This document shows positions 1 to 5,228 of a DNA stretch of 7,262 bases, piece by piece (the stretch's first letter is position 1; every line of letters starts with the position of its first letter). The notes under the pieces were generated by a model that was not told the origin of the DNA, did no database searches, and saw only the letters and a list, made by a program, of their open reading frames with translations. Origin of the DNA: JBBTQE01 sp038065775 (GTDB lineage Bacteria; Patescibacteriota; Patescibacteriia; Magasanikbacterales; GWA2-37-8); assembly GCA_038065775.1 (NCBI GenBank), contig JBBTQE010000063.1:1-7262 (forward strand). The letters run 5' to 3'. The position numbers and the translations under genes were made by a program.

Positions 1-341
1 TGATTAAAGAATACGTGGGCGCGATAAATTTTGAAAAGTTTATGCCGGCTGAATTTGAAAAATTTTATCCCGAGGAACGCGTACGCAGAAAAATTTCAAT
101 AAAAACAATCGCCACCAAATTGAGCGAGTCGGAAAAATGGGCGAAGACGAGTCAAAAATATTTGCGCGAATTAAAGCTGGTGAACAATCCCCTGCCTTTT
201 TCTTCCAACATGCAAATTTACAAAAATGGCGTTGGTTTAATTTCCTACAAAGATTCTTTTATTGGTGTGATTGTTGAGAGCAAAGATATTAGCAATATGT
301 TTCAAAGCGCGTTTGAGTTGATGTGGGGCGCTACTGCCTAA
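1..341 (+). CDS. TrmB-like transcriptional regulator, C-terminal fragment (5' end outside window)
   Basis: The frame is open from the first complete codon (position 3) to a TAA at 339-341, so this is the 3' part of a longer gene. A GTG at position 15 could serve as a start, but the upstream codons (I-K-E-Y) read on smoothly and I treat the gene as truncated by the window. The visible ~113 residues match the tail of TrmB-family sugar-sensing regulators as seen in candidate-phyla bacteria: a charged PEERVRRK stretch, then SEKWAKTSQKY, and a terminal beta-rich segment containing IYKNGVGLISYKDSFIGVI followed by VESKDISNMFQSAFELMW. The winged-helix DNA-binding domain would lie upstream and is not visible. 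The family assignment rests on recalled similarity of this tail only. The gene converges on dnaN and overlaps its 3' end by 11 bp, with no terminator visible between them. Confidence 0.6.
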   Translation, partial: IKEYVGAINFEKFMPAEFEKFYPEERVRRKISIKTIATKLSESEKWAKTSQKYLRELKLVNNPLPFSSNMQIYKNGVGLISYKDSFIGVIVESKDISNMFQSAFELMWGATA

Positions 342-1452
342 TCGGCATCACAACATACACATAGCTTTCATCGCTCTTCGGACTGATAACGCACGGACTG
401 TCGGCGTTAATCATTTTCAAAACACTGCTTTCAGTATCAATGTTGGCAAGTCCATCCAAAACATAACGGTGGTTCAAGAGTATATTATTCTTGTCGCCCG
501 TAATTTCCGCGTTTATTTCCGATTTGTGCTCTCCGGTTTGCGTGGAGATAGAAGATACCACAACCCCGCCCAAAGTCGCATCCAGATCAAAGCTGACCGC
601 ATTCACGCCTGTTGTGGTAAACAAGCTAGCCGCCTTAATTTCTTTTGTTATCAAACTAGTAGAAAATTCTGCGGTCGTCCTGAATTCTTTTGGAATAATT
701 TGCGCGTAATCCGGATATTGGCCTTCCACAAGCCTTGAAATCAACTCAACATCGCCATATCTTAAAGTGATTTGATTGTCTGTAATCATCAAGCGGGCGC
801 TTTTTTCAACTTCCAGGCCAGCGCTTAAAGACAAAATATGATTCATTTCCTGCGCGGCTCTTGCCGGAATAATCATCTTTGCTTTTTCATCGCCCTGTTC
901 AATCTTAACCTTTTTCTCGGCCAAGCGATAGCTGTCGGTTGCGGCCATGATCAGCTTGCCAGGCTCTTCGTTGAACTGAAATAACACCCCTGCCAATTCC
1001 GGTCTGATTTCATTTTTAGCCGCGGCATGAAAAACCTGCCCCAACCCCCTTTTAAACTCCTCGGCATTCACCGCATATCCCTTGCCTTCAGTAACAACCG
1101 GTACAACTGGAAATTCGTCAGCTGAAGATCCTTTAATTTTTGTGGCGGACTTCCCACAAACAACCTCTATTTCATTCCCAACCAAAGACAGCTCAACTTT
1201 TTCTTCCGATAGCAAATTGACAAAATCATTCAGGGTCCTGGCAGGAACCGTAAAGATTCCGGTTGCTTCAACTTTGGCGCGAAGATTTGAAATGACAGCC
1301 AACTCAAGGTTGGTTGCCGTGATCTCCACCTTTTGTTCTCCCACCTTTATTAAAACATTCCCGAGGATAGGTAAATTTATGTTTTTCCCCGCCACTCCTA
1401 TTACCAACGCAAGTGCTTTTGATAGGTTCTCCCTTGTGCAAATAAATCGCAT
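331..1452 (-). CDS. dnaN: DNA polymerase III beta subunit (sliding clamp)
   Basis: Encodes the ring-shaped processivity clamp that tethers the replicative polymerase to DNA and docks clamp-binding proteins. At 373 aa it is full length for the family (about 365-380) and spans the three clamp domains. Seen directly: the N-terminal MRFICTRENL, NLPILGN at residues 26-32, ATDSYRLA at 171-178 (part of the hydrophobic pocket that binds clamp-interaction peptides), EGQYPDY at 244-250, and the C-terminal VVMPIRQ, equivalent to the MPMRL end of the E. coli protein that completes the pocket. The ATG at 1450-1452 starts the canonical N terminus. No Shine-Dalgarno sequence precedes it; the upstream bases are almost all A/T. 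The gene follows dnaA on the same strand after a 271-bp gap carrying likely origin elements, the classic dnaA-dnaN order. recF and gyrB do not follow; a convergent regulator gene does. Confidence 0.97.
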   Translation of the reverse strand: MRFICTRENLSKALALVIGVAGKNINLPILGNVLIKVGEQKVEITATNLELAVISNLRAKVEATGIFTVPARTLNDFVNLLSEEKVELSLVGNEIEVVCGKSATKIKGSSADEFPVVPVVTEGKGYAVNAEEFKRGLGQVFHAAAKNEIRPELAGVLFQFNEEPGKLIMAATDSYRLAEKKVKIEQGDEKAKMIIPARAAQEMNHILSLSAGLEVEKSARLMITDNQITLRYGDVELISRLVEGQYPDYAQIIPKEFRTTAEFSTSLITKEIKAASLFTTTGVNAVSFDLDATLGGVVVSSISTQTGEHKSEINAEITGDKNNILLNHRYVLDGLANIDTESSVLKMINADSPCVISPKSDESYVYVVMPIRQ

Positions 1453-1483
1453 AATCGTTTGTTATATTTTATATATTTATATG

Positions 1484-1498
1484 TAATAGTAATAATAA
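1484..1498 (+). other. Putative DnaA-trio (TAA-TAG-TAA-TAA-TAA)
   Basis: Five consecutive TAA/TAG trinucleotides on the plus strand are followed immediately by GCGAG and GTGG-type degenerate DnaA boxes (1503-1519), and preceded by an A/T-only type stretch (about 1460-1483). DnaA-trios, the single-strand DnaA-binding elements described in Bacillus subtilis, are repeats of 3'-(G/A)AT-5', which reads TAG or TAA 5' to 3', placed between a GC-rich cluster with boxes and the unwinding DNA. The strand and order here fit that arrangement. A run of five could also arise by chance in AT-rich DNA. Confidence 0.45.
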
Positions 1499-1564
1499 GC
1501 GAGTGGATAGTGTGGGAGAGAGAGAAAATTTTGCTGTGTTGATTTATTTTTTTGTGTTGACACC

Positions 1565-1573
1565 TGTGCAAAA
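1565..1573 (-). promoter_or_regulatory. DnaA box (TTTTGCACA)
   Basis: On the minus strand this 9-mer is an exact match to the relaxed DnaA-box consensus TTWTNCACA. It lies in the dnaA-dnaN gap, where DnaA boxes are expected. Confidence 0.5.
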
Positions 1574-1658
1574 ATTGAAATATAAAGTGCGCAAATTGTT
1601 AATAATTTATTTGTAGAAATCTTTTTTGATTTGGAACTGTGGAGAGAAACAGATCGGA

Positions 1659-1667
1659 TGGGGATAA
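1659..1667 (-). promoter_or_regulatory. Degenerate DnaA box (TTATCCCCA)
   Basis: One mismatch (seventh base) to TTATCCACA on the minus strand. A second weaker site, CTCTCCACA, lies 21 bp away at 1638-1646, so the two are on the same helical face. Function is inferred from position. Confidence 0.35.
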
Positions 1668-1723
1668 GTAAGTTTGGTTGTGCACTTATTTTTGTCGGCT
1701 TATCAACAGATGTTGGTGGTTTA

Positions 1724-3124
1724 TTAACATGTTGTCACGTAAAGTTTCTGTCTTATAAAATCAATATCCTGTTTTAATTTTGCGTCACGCTCGGCTTCGT
1801 TGGCAATTTTGTTGTCAGCGTGCATGGCAGTGGTGTGGTCGCGCCCGCCAAGTTCGTTGCCAATTGCCGGGTAGGACATGTTAAGTTCCTTGCGCATGAG
1901 ATGCATGATGATTTGTCTTGGCATTGAAAACTTTTTTTCTCTGCTTTGGCCAAGTATGTCTTGAATATTTATTGAAAAGAATTGGCTGGCGGCGTCAATT
2001 ATCTGTTGTGGAGTTACGCTTCTATGCGGAGAACGAACTTCCAAGCTGGATAGCACCAGTTTAACCGAGTCGGCGCATGGCGCCATATTTTTAAGCTGAT
2101 GATAGGCAATCAGCTTGTTGAGAGCGCCTTCCAATTCACGGATGTTTCTCTGCGCGGTTGTGGCTACCAATTGCAGTAATTCTTGCGGAAGTTGGAAGTT
2201 TTTTTCCACGCATTTCTTTTGTAAAATAGCGATTCTGGTCTCCAGATCAGGCGGGGCTACATCTACGATCATACCCCACTCAAAGCGGGATTTCAAGCGG
2301 TCTTCAAGAGCCGGGATGGCCTTGGGCGGACGATCTGAAGTCATGACAACTTGTTTGTTTTGCTGGTGCAGTTCATTAAAAGTATGAAAAAAAGATTCCT
2401 GGGTTTGAACTTTTCCGGAAATGAATTGGATGTCATCAATTAACAGCAAATCAATGTTGCGGTAACGGTTTTGGAAATTTTTTGCGGCGCCATCTTTCAC
2501 GGAAGAAATAAAATCATTAGAAAATTTTTCCGCGCTGGCATACATAATATTTGTATCAGGGCGGATCTTTAAAATTTGATTGCCGATTGCCTGCAATAAA
2601 TGCGTTTTTCCCAAACCAACGCCGCCATAAATAAATAGCGGGTTGTAGGCTTCGCCGGGTTTATTTACAACCGCTTGCGCCGCCGCGAACGCGAGTTCTG
2701 ATCCGCCACCCACAACAAATGTTTCGAATATGTATTTTTGATTTAAGCCGAACTCGCCGACTCTTGTGGCAGTGTATGTTTGCTCGGCAACATGTTGCGC
2801 GAGAGGTTCGGCTTGGCACTGTGGTTCGGTTAGAGTTTGTTGTTGCCCTTCGGCTTCTTGAGCCTGCAAGTTTTTAATATTGAAAATTTTGTATTCTAAT
2901 TTTTTTATAGGTTTTTCAGTTACCCTTTCCAGCGATTTAACTATATTTTGATGATATTTTTTTTCCAACCAGGCGCGATTGAATGCGTTTGGCACGCACA
3001 ACACGACACAATTCTCCTGATAACTTATAATATCAGTATTCCGAAACCAGGTTACGAAGTTTGGTTTAGAGATATTTAATTCAAGCTCGGCTAAGACTGC
3101 CTGCCATACTTCGCGGTTTGACAT
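1724..3124 (-). CDS. dnaA: Chromosomal replication initiator protein DnaA
   Basis: Encodes the ATP-dependent initiator that binds DnaA boxes, opens oriC and loads the helicase. The 466 aa show all four domains: domain I at about 1-85 (VWQAVLAELE, FVTWFRNT), a short Gln-rich linker at about 86-122, the AAA+ domain, and a C-terminal DNA-binding domain. Walker A GGVGLGKTH is at 167-175 and Walker B LLLIDDIQF at 226-234. TSDRP at 262-266 is sensor 1, DRLKSRF at 275-281 carries the arginine finger, and RNIRELEGAL at 326-335 carries sensor 2. The DnaA signature GGRDHTTAMHA is at 426-436, with Ala where Val is commoner. The ATG at 3122-3124 gives the canonical N terminus; no Shine-Dalgarno precedes it. 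The gene is divergent from rpmH and upstream of dnaN. A DnaA-box cluster upstream, with a near-box over its -10, suggests autoregulation. Confidence 0.98.
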   Translation of the reverse strand: MSNREVWQAVLAELELNISKPNFVTWFRNTDIISYQENCVVLCVPNAFNRAWLEKKYHQNIVKSLERVTEKPIKKLEYKIFNIKNLQAQEAEGQQQTLTEPQCQAEPLAQHVAEQTYTATRVGEFGLNQKYIFETFVVGGGSELAFAAAQAVVNKPGEAYNPLFIYGGVGLGKTHLLQAIGNQILKIRPDTNIMYASAEKFSNDFISSVKDGAAKNFQNRYRNIDLLLIDDIQFISGKVQTQESFFHTFNELHQQNKQVVMTSDRPPKAIPALEDRLKSRFEWGMIVDVAPPDLETRIAILQKKCVEKNFQLPQELLQLVATTAQRNIRELEGALNKLIAYHQLKNMAPCADSVKLVLSSLEVRSPHRSVTPQQIIDAASQFFSINIQDILGQSREKKFSMPRQIIMHLMRKELNMSYPAIGNELGGRDHTTAMHADNKIANEAERDAKLKQDIDFIRQKLYVTTC

Positions 3125-3154
3125 AAGGATGATGGTTTAATTTATGATTTATTA

Positions 3155-3183
3155 ATTTTACCACAACCGAGCGCAATGACCAA
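3155..3183 (-). promoter_or_regulatory. dnaA promoter (extended -10)
   Basis: On the minus strand, TAAAAT at 3155-3160 is preceded by TGG (extended -10), with a weak -35 TTGGTC at 3178-3183 after a 17-bp spacer. The predicted start is about 3148, giving a leader of roughly 25 nt. A plus-strand 9-mer TTTACCACA (3157-3165), one mismatch from a DnaA box, overlaps the -10, consistent with DnaA repressing its own gene. Confidence 0.5.
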
Positions 3184-3202
3184 TGGTTCATCCGGCCATA
3201 GC

Positions 3203-3236
3203 AGTGGAAAGAATGTGGGAAAGATGTGGATAATAT
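3203..3236 (-). promoter_or_regulatory. DnaA-box cluster with 11-bp phasing
   Basis: Three GTGG cores on the plus strand begin at 3204, 3215 and 3226, exactly 11 bp apart. Read on the minus strand, the site at 3225-3233 is a perfect TTATCCACA, the one at 3214-3222 is TTTCCCACA (one mismatch to TTWTNCACA), and the one at 3203-3211 is a weaker CTTTCCACT. The cluster sits between the divergent dnaA and rpmH promoters, the classic position for DnaA binding upstream of dnaA. Confidence 0.65.
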
Positions 3237-3264
3237 ATTGTTGACGGTTTGGCGCAAAGATGTC

Positions 3265-3293
3265 TTGACATAAATTCAAACATTGAGTATAAT
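3265..3293 (+). promoter_or_regulatory. rpmH promoter, perfect sigma-70 consensus
   Basis: TTGACA at 3265-3270 and TATAAT at 3288-3293 are separated by exactly 17 bp, so both hexamers and the spacer are fully consensus. The predicted start near 3300 leaves a leader of about 25 nt before the rpmH ATG. The DnaA-box cluster lies some 30 bp upstream. Confidence 0.85.
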
Positions 3294-3324
3294 TCTTTCA
3301 TCATATTAATCATCCAAACAGAAT

Positions 3325-3504
3325 ATGTCAACAAAAAGAACATATCAGCCAAATAAAAGAAAACGCGCCAAATCACATGGCTTTAGGGCGAGAATGAAAA
3401 CTAAAGGCGGCAGAACGGTTTTAAGCCGCCGAAGAGCAAAAGGCAGGAAGAAACTGACTGTTTCGGACGAAAGAAAAGGAAAGAGAACAAGAAAAACAAG
3501 ATAA
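3325..3504 (+). CDS. rpmH: 50S ribosomal protein L34
   Basis: Encodes a very small, highly basic protein of the large ribosomal subunit. The 59-codon ORF begins ATG at 3325 and ends TAA at 3502-3504. It starts [20 protein letters not shown], continues [26 protein letters not shown], and matches the L34 pattern (KRTYQP, HGFRARM, GR..L..RRAKGRK.L) throughout. L34 is usually about 44-46 aa, so the last ~13 residues ([13 protein letters not shown]) form an extra basic tail. Leftward dnaA and rightward rnpA make the conserved dnaA-rpmH-rnpA origin cluster. Transcription comes from the consensus promoter at 3265-3293 and should end largely at the hairpin at 3513-3537. No Shine-Dalgarno is visible before the start. 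Confidence 0.96.
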   Translation: MSTKRTYQPNKRKRAKSHGFRARMKTKGGRTVLSRRRAKGRKKLTVSDERKGKRTRKTR

Positions 3505-3512
3505 AAACAAAT

Positions 3513-3537
3513 AAGTCCGCCGCAAGGTGGACTTTTT
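3513..3537 (+). terminator. Intrinsic terminator after rpmH
   Basis: AAGTCCGCC (3513-3521) pairs with GGTGGACTT (3526-3534) as a 9-bp stem with one G-U pair, around a GCAA tetraloop of the stable GNRA class, followed by a T run reaching 3537. It lies 8 nt after the rpmH stop and 19 nt before the rnpA start, so it separates two genes usually cotranscribed. Confidence 0.85.
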
Positions 3538-3538
3538 G

Positions 3539-3547
3539 TGATATAAT
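3539..3547 (+). promoter_or_regulatory. rnpA promoter (extended -10, near-leaderless)
   Basis: TGA-TATAAT at 3539-3547 is a perfect extended -10. No recognisable -35 exists, because that position falls inside the rpmH terminator stem. A start about 7 nt downstream (near 3554) would leave only about 3 nt before the rnpA ATG at 3557, making the transcript nearly leaderless. This agrees with the absence of a Shine-Dalgarno there. Confidence 0.55.
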
Positions 3548-3556
3548 ACCGCCATT

Positions 3557-3952
3557 ATGCTACAAAAAGAGAATAGATTGGTGAAAGTTAGGGACTTTAA
3601 TTTAGTTATGGAGCACGGCCGATGGACCAACGGCCGGTTTTTAGATATCAAAACGCTTGAATTAGCCAAAATTACGGATTATTTCCCTAAAAAAGAAGAC
3701 CCAAATAACTTCAAAAAACAGCTAAAATTAGCCATTGCCGTAGGGCTAAAGGTGCATAAAAGCGCGGTAAAGCGAAATAAATTGAAAAGGCAGATCAGAG
3801 AGGCCTTAAGGTTGTTGATTAAGGATGGGCGGATAAAGACCGGGTTTTATGTTTTGGTAGTGACAAAAAAGGGCGCGTTGGAGCAGGATTACGCTGAAAT
3901 TAGCAAAGAAATTGAACTATTAATAAAGAGGTCGGGGCTGTTGATAAGTTAG
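3557..3952 (+). CDS. rnpA: Ribonuclease P protein component
   Basis: Encodes the small basic protein subunit of RNase P, which helps the catalytic RNA bind and cleave the 5' leader of precursor tRNAs. The 131 aa are near the family length (about 110-130). The diagnostic RNR motif is clear at residues 69-85: SAVKRNKLKRQIREALR, with KRN at 72-74 and KRQIRE at 77-82. The N-terminal MLQKENRLVKVRDFNLVMEHG matches the usual LKxxxDFxxVxxxG beginning, and KLAIAVGLKVHKSA is the beta strand before the RNR helix. Residues about 41-55 (DYFPKKEDPNNFKKQ) look like a lengthened charged loop before that strand. It follows rpmH as in most bacteria but behind a terminator, with its own extended -10 promoter. 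Early in the gene a GC-rich hairpin with a T run (3616-3642) might attenuate transcription. Confidence 0.95.
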   Translation: MLQKENRLVKVRDFNLVMEHGRWTNGRFLDIKTLELAKITDYFPKKEDPNNFKKQLKLAIAVGLKVHKSAVKRNKLKRQIREALRLLIKDGRIKTGFYVLVVTKKGALEQDYAEISKEIELLIKRSGLLIS

Positions 3953-4018
3953 TTTTTTGGCTATTCTTACAATAGAAAGTGTGTGGGCACGCGTCTTATT
4001 ATATATAGATAAAAGAGT

Positions 4019-4288
4019 ATGAAGATAGGTAATATAGTAAATTTTGCCTTATTTCTGCCAAGAACGCCGGTTTTATTTTTGATAAAGACATATCAGAAGA
4101 CCATTTCCCCGGATCATGGAGTATTCAAGGGCGTGTTTAATAATGGAGTTTGCCGTTATTCCCCGACTTGCAGTGAATATGGCTATCAAACAATAAAAAA
4201 AAGCGGACTAATCCGCGGACTTCCAAAGACAATCTGGCGCGTATTGCGCTGTAACCCCTGGAGCAAGGGTGGGGTTGACTTGCCTTAG
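4019..4288 (+). CDS. yidD: Membrane protein insertion efficiency factor YidD
   Basis: Encodes a small membrane-associated protein that assists YidC/Sec-dependent insertion of inner-membrane proteins. The 89 aa fit the family (about 70-100). Visible features are an N-terminal hydrophobic/amphipathic segment (about residues 7-22), [11 protein letters not shown] at 21-31, the core [17 protein letters not shown] at 43-59, GLIRG at 63-67, and [14 protein letters not shown] at 74-87. The three family cysteines are present (C45, C51, C78). The C-terminal GGVDLP replaces the common GGxDPV. The ATG at 4019 begins 66 bp after rnpA; an AGAG lies too close to the start to be a typical Shine-Dalgarno. In most bacteria yidC follows, but here the neighbour is convergent nfo, whose stop overlaps by 4 bp. 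Confidence 0.95.
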   Translation: MKIGNIVNFALFLPRTPVLFLIKTYQKTISPDHGVFKGVFNNGVCRYSPTCSEYGYQTIKKSGLIRGLPKTIWRVLRCNPWSKGGVDLP

Positions 4289-5121
4289 GCCTTTCTCATT
4301 GTCTTCAAAGTTTTCAAGTCCTCAACAACTCCATCGCCTTCTGTTTCCAAAACAAAATTTATTTTTTGTAGCAGCTTGTCGGAAAGAAGCGCTTCAAATC
4401 CTTCAAGACCGATCAGGCCTTTGCCGATATGTTCGTGCCTGTCTTTGTTTGACCCCAATTCGGTTTTGGAATCATTGCAGTGCGATAATTTTAGCCGATC
4501 CAGACCAATTGTTTTATCAAATTTTTTTAAGGTCTCATCAAGCGCTTTGGAATCACGGCAATCATAGCCGCCGGCAAAGCCATGCTGTGTGTCGTAGCAA
4601 ATTCCGATATTATATTTTTTTAATTTTGGATGATGAATAATTTCCGCCAGCTCTTCAAAATTATCGCCGATAATTTCGCCGGCGCCGGCTGATATTTCAA
4701 TCAGAAATTCGGTTGAGCCCTTGTATCCGCTTAACATTTTTTCCAAGCCCTCAACCAATTGTTTGAAACCATTTTCTTTGCCCAAGTCCTTATAGCTTCC
4801 AAGGTGCGTCATCAGATATTTCGCGCCTAGAGCCGAACCGCGTTCCAATTCTTCACGCACAACAGAGATGGCCGCGTGTTTGATTTGCGGTTTGGCAGAA
4901 GCGAAGTTAATAAAATATGGCGTGTGAATATACCATTCTTTCAGATTGCCTTTTTCGCAATTCTTTTTGAATTCGGCAATAATTTTTTTATCCAAAGGAG
5001 CCACCCACCCGCCTTGCGGGGAGCGGGTGAACATCTGAAAGACCTCACAGCCGATGTCGGCCGCGTTTAATGGGGCGTTTTGAAGTCCGCCTGCGATGGA
5101 AACATGGGCGCCGAAGTACAT
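4285..5121 (-). CDS. nfo: Endonuclease IV (AP endonuclease, Zn-dependent)
   Basis: Encodes a TIM-barrel apurinic/apyrimidinic endonuclease that incises DNA 5' of abasic sites and trims blocked 3' ends in base-excision repair. The 278 aa match the usual length (about 280). It opens with the family motif [10 protein letters not shown]. All nine metal ligands known from the E. coli enzyme have counterparts: H66 (YIHTPY), H106 (MTHLGSY), E142 (IEISAGAG), D177 and H180 ([13 protein letters not shown]), H214 (SHCNDSK), D227 and H229 (DRHEHIGKG), and E259 (LETEG). Small departures are EISAGAG for the usual ENTAGxG, SHCNDSK for HLNDSK, and ETEG for ETP. The ATG at 5119-5121 starts the canonical N terminus, with no Shine-Dalgarno. 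It lies downstream of tig on the same strand after a 107-bp palindrome-rich spacer and converges on yidD. Confidence 0.97.
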   Translation of the reverse strand: MYFGAHVSIAGGLQNAPLNAADIGCEVFQMFTRSPQGGWVAPLDKKIIAEFKKNCEKGNLKEWYIHTPYFINFASAKPQIKHAAISVVREELERGSALGAKYLMTHLGSYKDLGKENGFKQLVEGLEKMLSGYKGSTEFLIEISAGAGEIIGDNFEELAEIIHHPKLKKYNIGICYDTQHGFAGGYDCRDSKALDETLKKFDKTIGLDRLKLSHCNDSKTELGSNKDRHEHIGKGLIGLEGFEALLSDKLLQKINFVLETEGDGVVEDLKTLKTMRKA

Positions 5122-5136
5122 AAAATTTTAAAACGA

Positions 5137-5226
5137 GCCTTTGGTATTTTCTTGAGCGGGTTATGAAGCCGCGGCTTCATCCCCGAGCTCTCGCGAGCGA
5201 GGAAAGCGAAAGAAATTGCCAAAGGC
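5137..5226. repeat. Palindromic element in the tig-nfo spacer
   Basis: The spacer is bounded by imperfect inverted arms beginning GCCTTTGG (5137-5157) and ending CCAAAGGC (5206-5226), complementary at 17 of 21 positions by eye. Inside is a perfect 18-bp palindrome, ATGAAGCCGCGGCTTCAT (5163-5180), followed by GAGCTC (5185-5190) and CTCGCGAG (5190-5197), also palindromic. The element is much GC-richer than the flanks. In the tig-to-nfo direction the inner palindrome lacks a T run, so it is not a standard terminator. It could be a mobile palindromic repeat, a 3' stabilising structure or a protein-binding site. Confidence 0.55.
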
Positions 5227-5228
5227 GA

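Larger units (their letters stand above)
1453..1723. other. Candidate oriC unwinding region (dnaA-dnaN intergenic)
   Basis: This 271-bp AT-rich gap between dnaA and dnaN has no convincing ORF. From the dnaA side to the dnaN side it holds a TTATCAACA at 1700-1708 (plus strand, one mismatch to TTWTNCACA), TTATCCCCA at 1659-1667 (minus, one mismatch), CTCTCCACA at 1638-1646 (minus, two mismatches to TTATCCACA), and TTTTGCACA at 1565-1573 (minus, a perfect TTWTNCACA match). Two direct copies of TCAACACA follow (minus strand, 1535-1542 and 1553-1560), then GTGG-containing degenerate boxes at 1503-1519, a TAA/TAG trinucleotide run at 1484-1498, and an almost pure A/T stretch to the dnaN start. The order of boxes, short GC segment, trinucleotide run and AT-rich DNA matches the Bacillus-type unwinding region, which also lies between dnaA and dnaN. 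Origin function is inferred. Confidence 0.6.

Noticed and set aside
15..17. GTG as the start of a complete 108-aa gene
   Set aside because: The frame is open to the window edge and the upstream codons read on in the same style, so the gene is more likely cut off by the window.
1453..1483. dnaN promoter in the TATAAA/TATAAC-rich stretch before dnaN
   Set aside because: Many overlapping -10-like strings occur in this A/T run but none has a convincing -35, and the composition is better explained as unwinding DNA.
1082..1486. 134-aa plus-strand ORF antisense to dnaN
   Set aside because: A mirror of the dnaN coding frame running into the AT-rich spacer; no recognisable protein.
3188..3376. 62-aa minus-strand ORF across the rpmH promoter
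   Set aside because: It covers the DnaA boxes, the consensus promoter and the beginning of rpmH in antisense; no coding evidence.
3968..4007. yidD promoter using TACAAT or TATATA in the rnpA-yidD gap
   Set aside because: Neither hexamer has a -35 or extended -10 at acceptable spacing, so I could not support a promoter call.
4252..4276. AACCCC / GGGGTT inverted repeat as a yidD terminator
   Set aside because: It encodes the conserved [10 protein letters not shown] segment, has a 12-nt loop and no T run.
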